Made by a program: the position numbers and the translations under genes
Notes under the pieces: generated by a model
Told to the model about the DNA's origin: nothing
The model's input: the letters and a program-made list of their open reading frames with translations, nothing else
Databases searched by the model: none
Source of the DNA: PVC group bacterium
Lineage (GTDB): Bacteria; Verrucomicrobiota; Kiritimatiellia; SS1-B-03-39; UBA6053
Assembly (NCBI GenBank): GCA_003565815.1
Contig: PXAS01000082.1
Location: 1 to 5,510, forward strand
Direction of reading: 5' to 3'
Length of the DNA: 5,510 nt
Part shown: positions 4,726 through 5,510 of the stretch, piece after piece
How positions within the stretch are numbered: the stretch's first letter is position 1
How the letters are laid out: each line of letters opens with the position of its first letter

Positions 4726-5510
4726 ATGATCTATAAATTTCTCACACTTCTCGGCAGCCTGGGCATGTTTTTGTTCGGCATGAAAATCATGTCCGAATCC
4801 TTGCAAAAATTGTCCGGCGATCGATTGCGTTCGATCATGCACGCCATGACCAACAACCGCTTTTCCGGGTTGACCACCGGCTTCACGGTGACCTGTATGG
4901 TTCAAAGCTCCTCGGCGTCCACCGTGATGATCGTCAGTTTTGTGAACGCGGGACTGCTGACGCTTGGCGGGGCGATCGGCATGATTCTGGGCGCCAACCT
5001 CGGCACCACCACCACCTTTTGGATCGTTTCGCTTTTCGGGTTCAAATTCAGCCTGTCCGCCATCTCCCTGCCCATGATCGGGGTAGCGCTGCCGCTGATC
5101 TTCATGAAAAAACCCAAAATCCGCTATGCCGGGGAGTTCCTGATCGGCGTCAGTTTGTTGTTTCTCGGCCTGATGTACCTGCAACAGTCGGTGCCGGATG
5201 TCAAAAGCAATCCCGAGATGTTTGAATTCATCAATCGATTTACGGGCCTTGGGGTTTTTTCCATGTTGGTTTTTATCCTGTTCGGAACCCTGCTGACCAT
5301 CATGGTGCAGTCTTCCTCGGTGGCGGGGGCGATCACCATCACCATGGCGTTTCAGGGCTGGATTGACTACCCCAGCGCCTGCGCCATTATTCTTGGGGAA
5401 AACATCGGCACGACCATCACCGCGAACCTGGCGGCCATCAGCGGCAGTGTGAACGCCAAACGCGCGGCCAGGGCGCATTTGATTTTCAACCTGATCGGCG
5501 TGGCGTGGGC
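4726..5510 (+). CDS. Na+/phosphate cotransporter family membrane protein (NptA/PNaS type), N-terminal 261 residues
   Basis: The gene starts at ATG 4726 and is open at the right edge. The protein belongs to the Na/Pi cotransporter (SLC34-like, PNaS) family, which imports inorganic phosphate with sodium across the cytoplasmic membrane. The family's internal duplication is clear: CMVQSSSAST (57-66) is echoed by IMVQSSSVAG (192-201), and LGANLGTTTT (88-97) by LGENIGTTIT (223-232). The QSSS motifs are the hallmark of substrate and ion binding. Hydrophobic segments fall at about 3-21, 50-72, 78-92, 96-125, 136-151, 176-194 and 198-226, consistent with a polytopic protein. Many bacterial members carry a C-terminal PhoU-like domain, which would lie beyond the window. 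The Shine-Dalgarno sequence is poor (AACAG directly before ATG). The gene lies behind the recR terminator and is probably a separate transcription unit. Confidence 0.93.
   Translation, partial: MIYKFLTLLGSLGMFLFGMKIMSESLQKLSGDRLRSIMHAMTNNRFSGLTTGFTVTCMVQSSSASTVMIVSFVNAGLLTLGGAIGMILGANLGTTTTFWIVSLFGFKFSLSAISLPMIGVALPLIFMKKPKIRYAGEFLIGVSLLFLGLMYLQQSVPDVKSNPEMFEFINRFTGLGVFSMLVFILFGTLLTIMVQSSSVAGAITITMAFQGWIDYPSACAIILGENIGTTITANLAAISGSVNAKRAARAHLIFNLIGVAW

Noticed and set aside
4684..5478. Minus-strand open frame of 264 codons opposite the Na/Pi transporter
   Set aside because: The plus strand carries the duplicated QSSS and GxNxGTT motifs of the transporter; the antisense product is low-complexity and Gln/His/Gly-rich.

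Overview
The window is a compact chromosomal segment, GC-rich by eye, from a bacterium. It shows the classical housekeeping block: SRP RNA (ffs), dnaX, ybaB/ebfC and recR, in that order and all on the plus strand, with about 25 bases or fewer between neighbours. A nucleotidyltransferase gene lies upstream on the same strand. A divergent gene for a secreted coiled-coil protein runs off the left edge, and a Na+/phosphate-cotransporter gene runs off the right edge. I see no mobile element, CRISPR array, tRNA or rRNA. Taxonomy cannot be fixed from the sequence. The left-edge protein (signal peptide, coiled coil and a GDxDAA repeat-like stretch) recalls proteins of the Planctomycetes-Verrucomicrobia-Chlamydiae group, but this is a weak inference.

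Layout: 1-478 (minus) partial exported coiled-coil protein; 479-631 divergent intergenic region; 632-1555 NTP-transferase-fold sugar nucleotidyltransferase of unknown substrate; 1556-1672 spacer with a stem-loop and a candidate promoter; about 1673-1837 SRP RNA with an unusually long closing helix; 1863-3703 dnaX, read in two frames; 3730-4044 ybaB/ebfC; 4048-4647 recR; 4658-4684 probable terminator; 4726-5510 partial Na/Pi cotransporter.

The main result is dnaX. The frame that starts at 1863 encodes the whole AAA+ clamp-loader ATPase plus domain III, then stops at 3051-3053, directly after a run of ten A residues (3037-3046). The tau-specific part (a Pro-rich linker and C-terminal domain) lies in the -1 frame and is open without interruption from the A run to 3703. 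The heptamer A-AAA-AAG sits in the correct phase for -1 slippage, and a GC-rich hairpin can start 8 bases downstream. Ordinary decoding would therefore give a gamma-like protein (396 aa), and a -1 shift or an added A in the mRNA would give tau (613 aa). This is the reverse of E. coli, where the zero frame gives tau and the shift gives gamma. The remaining third frame also stops soon after the A run (3067-3069). A homopolymer sequencing error is the main competing explanation.

The block combines protein targeting (SRP RNA), replication (clamp-loader subunits), nucleoid binding (EbfC) and recombinational repair (RecR), an arrangement known from many bacteria. DnaX, EbfC and RecR are probably co-transcribed. 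The flanking transporter appears to be a separate unit behind the terminator after recR.
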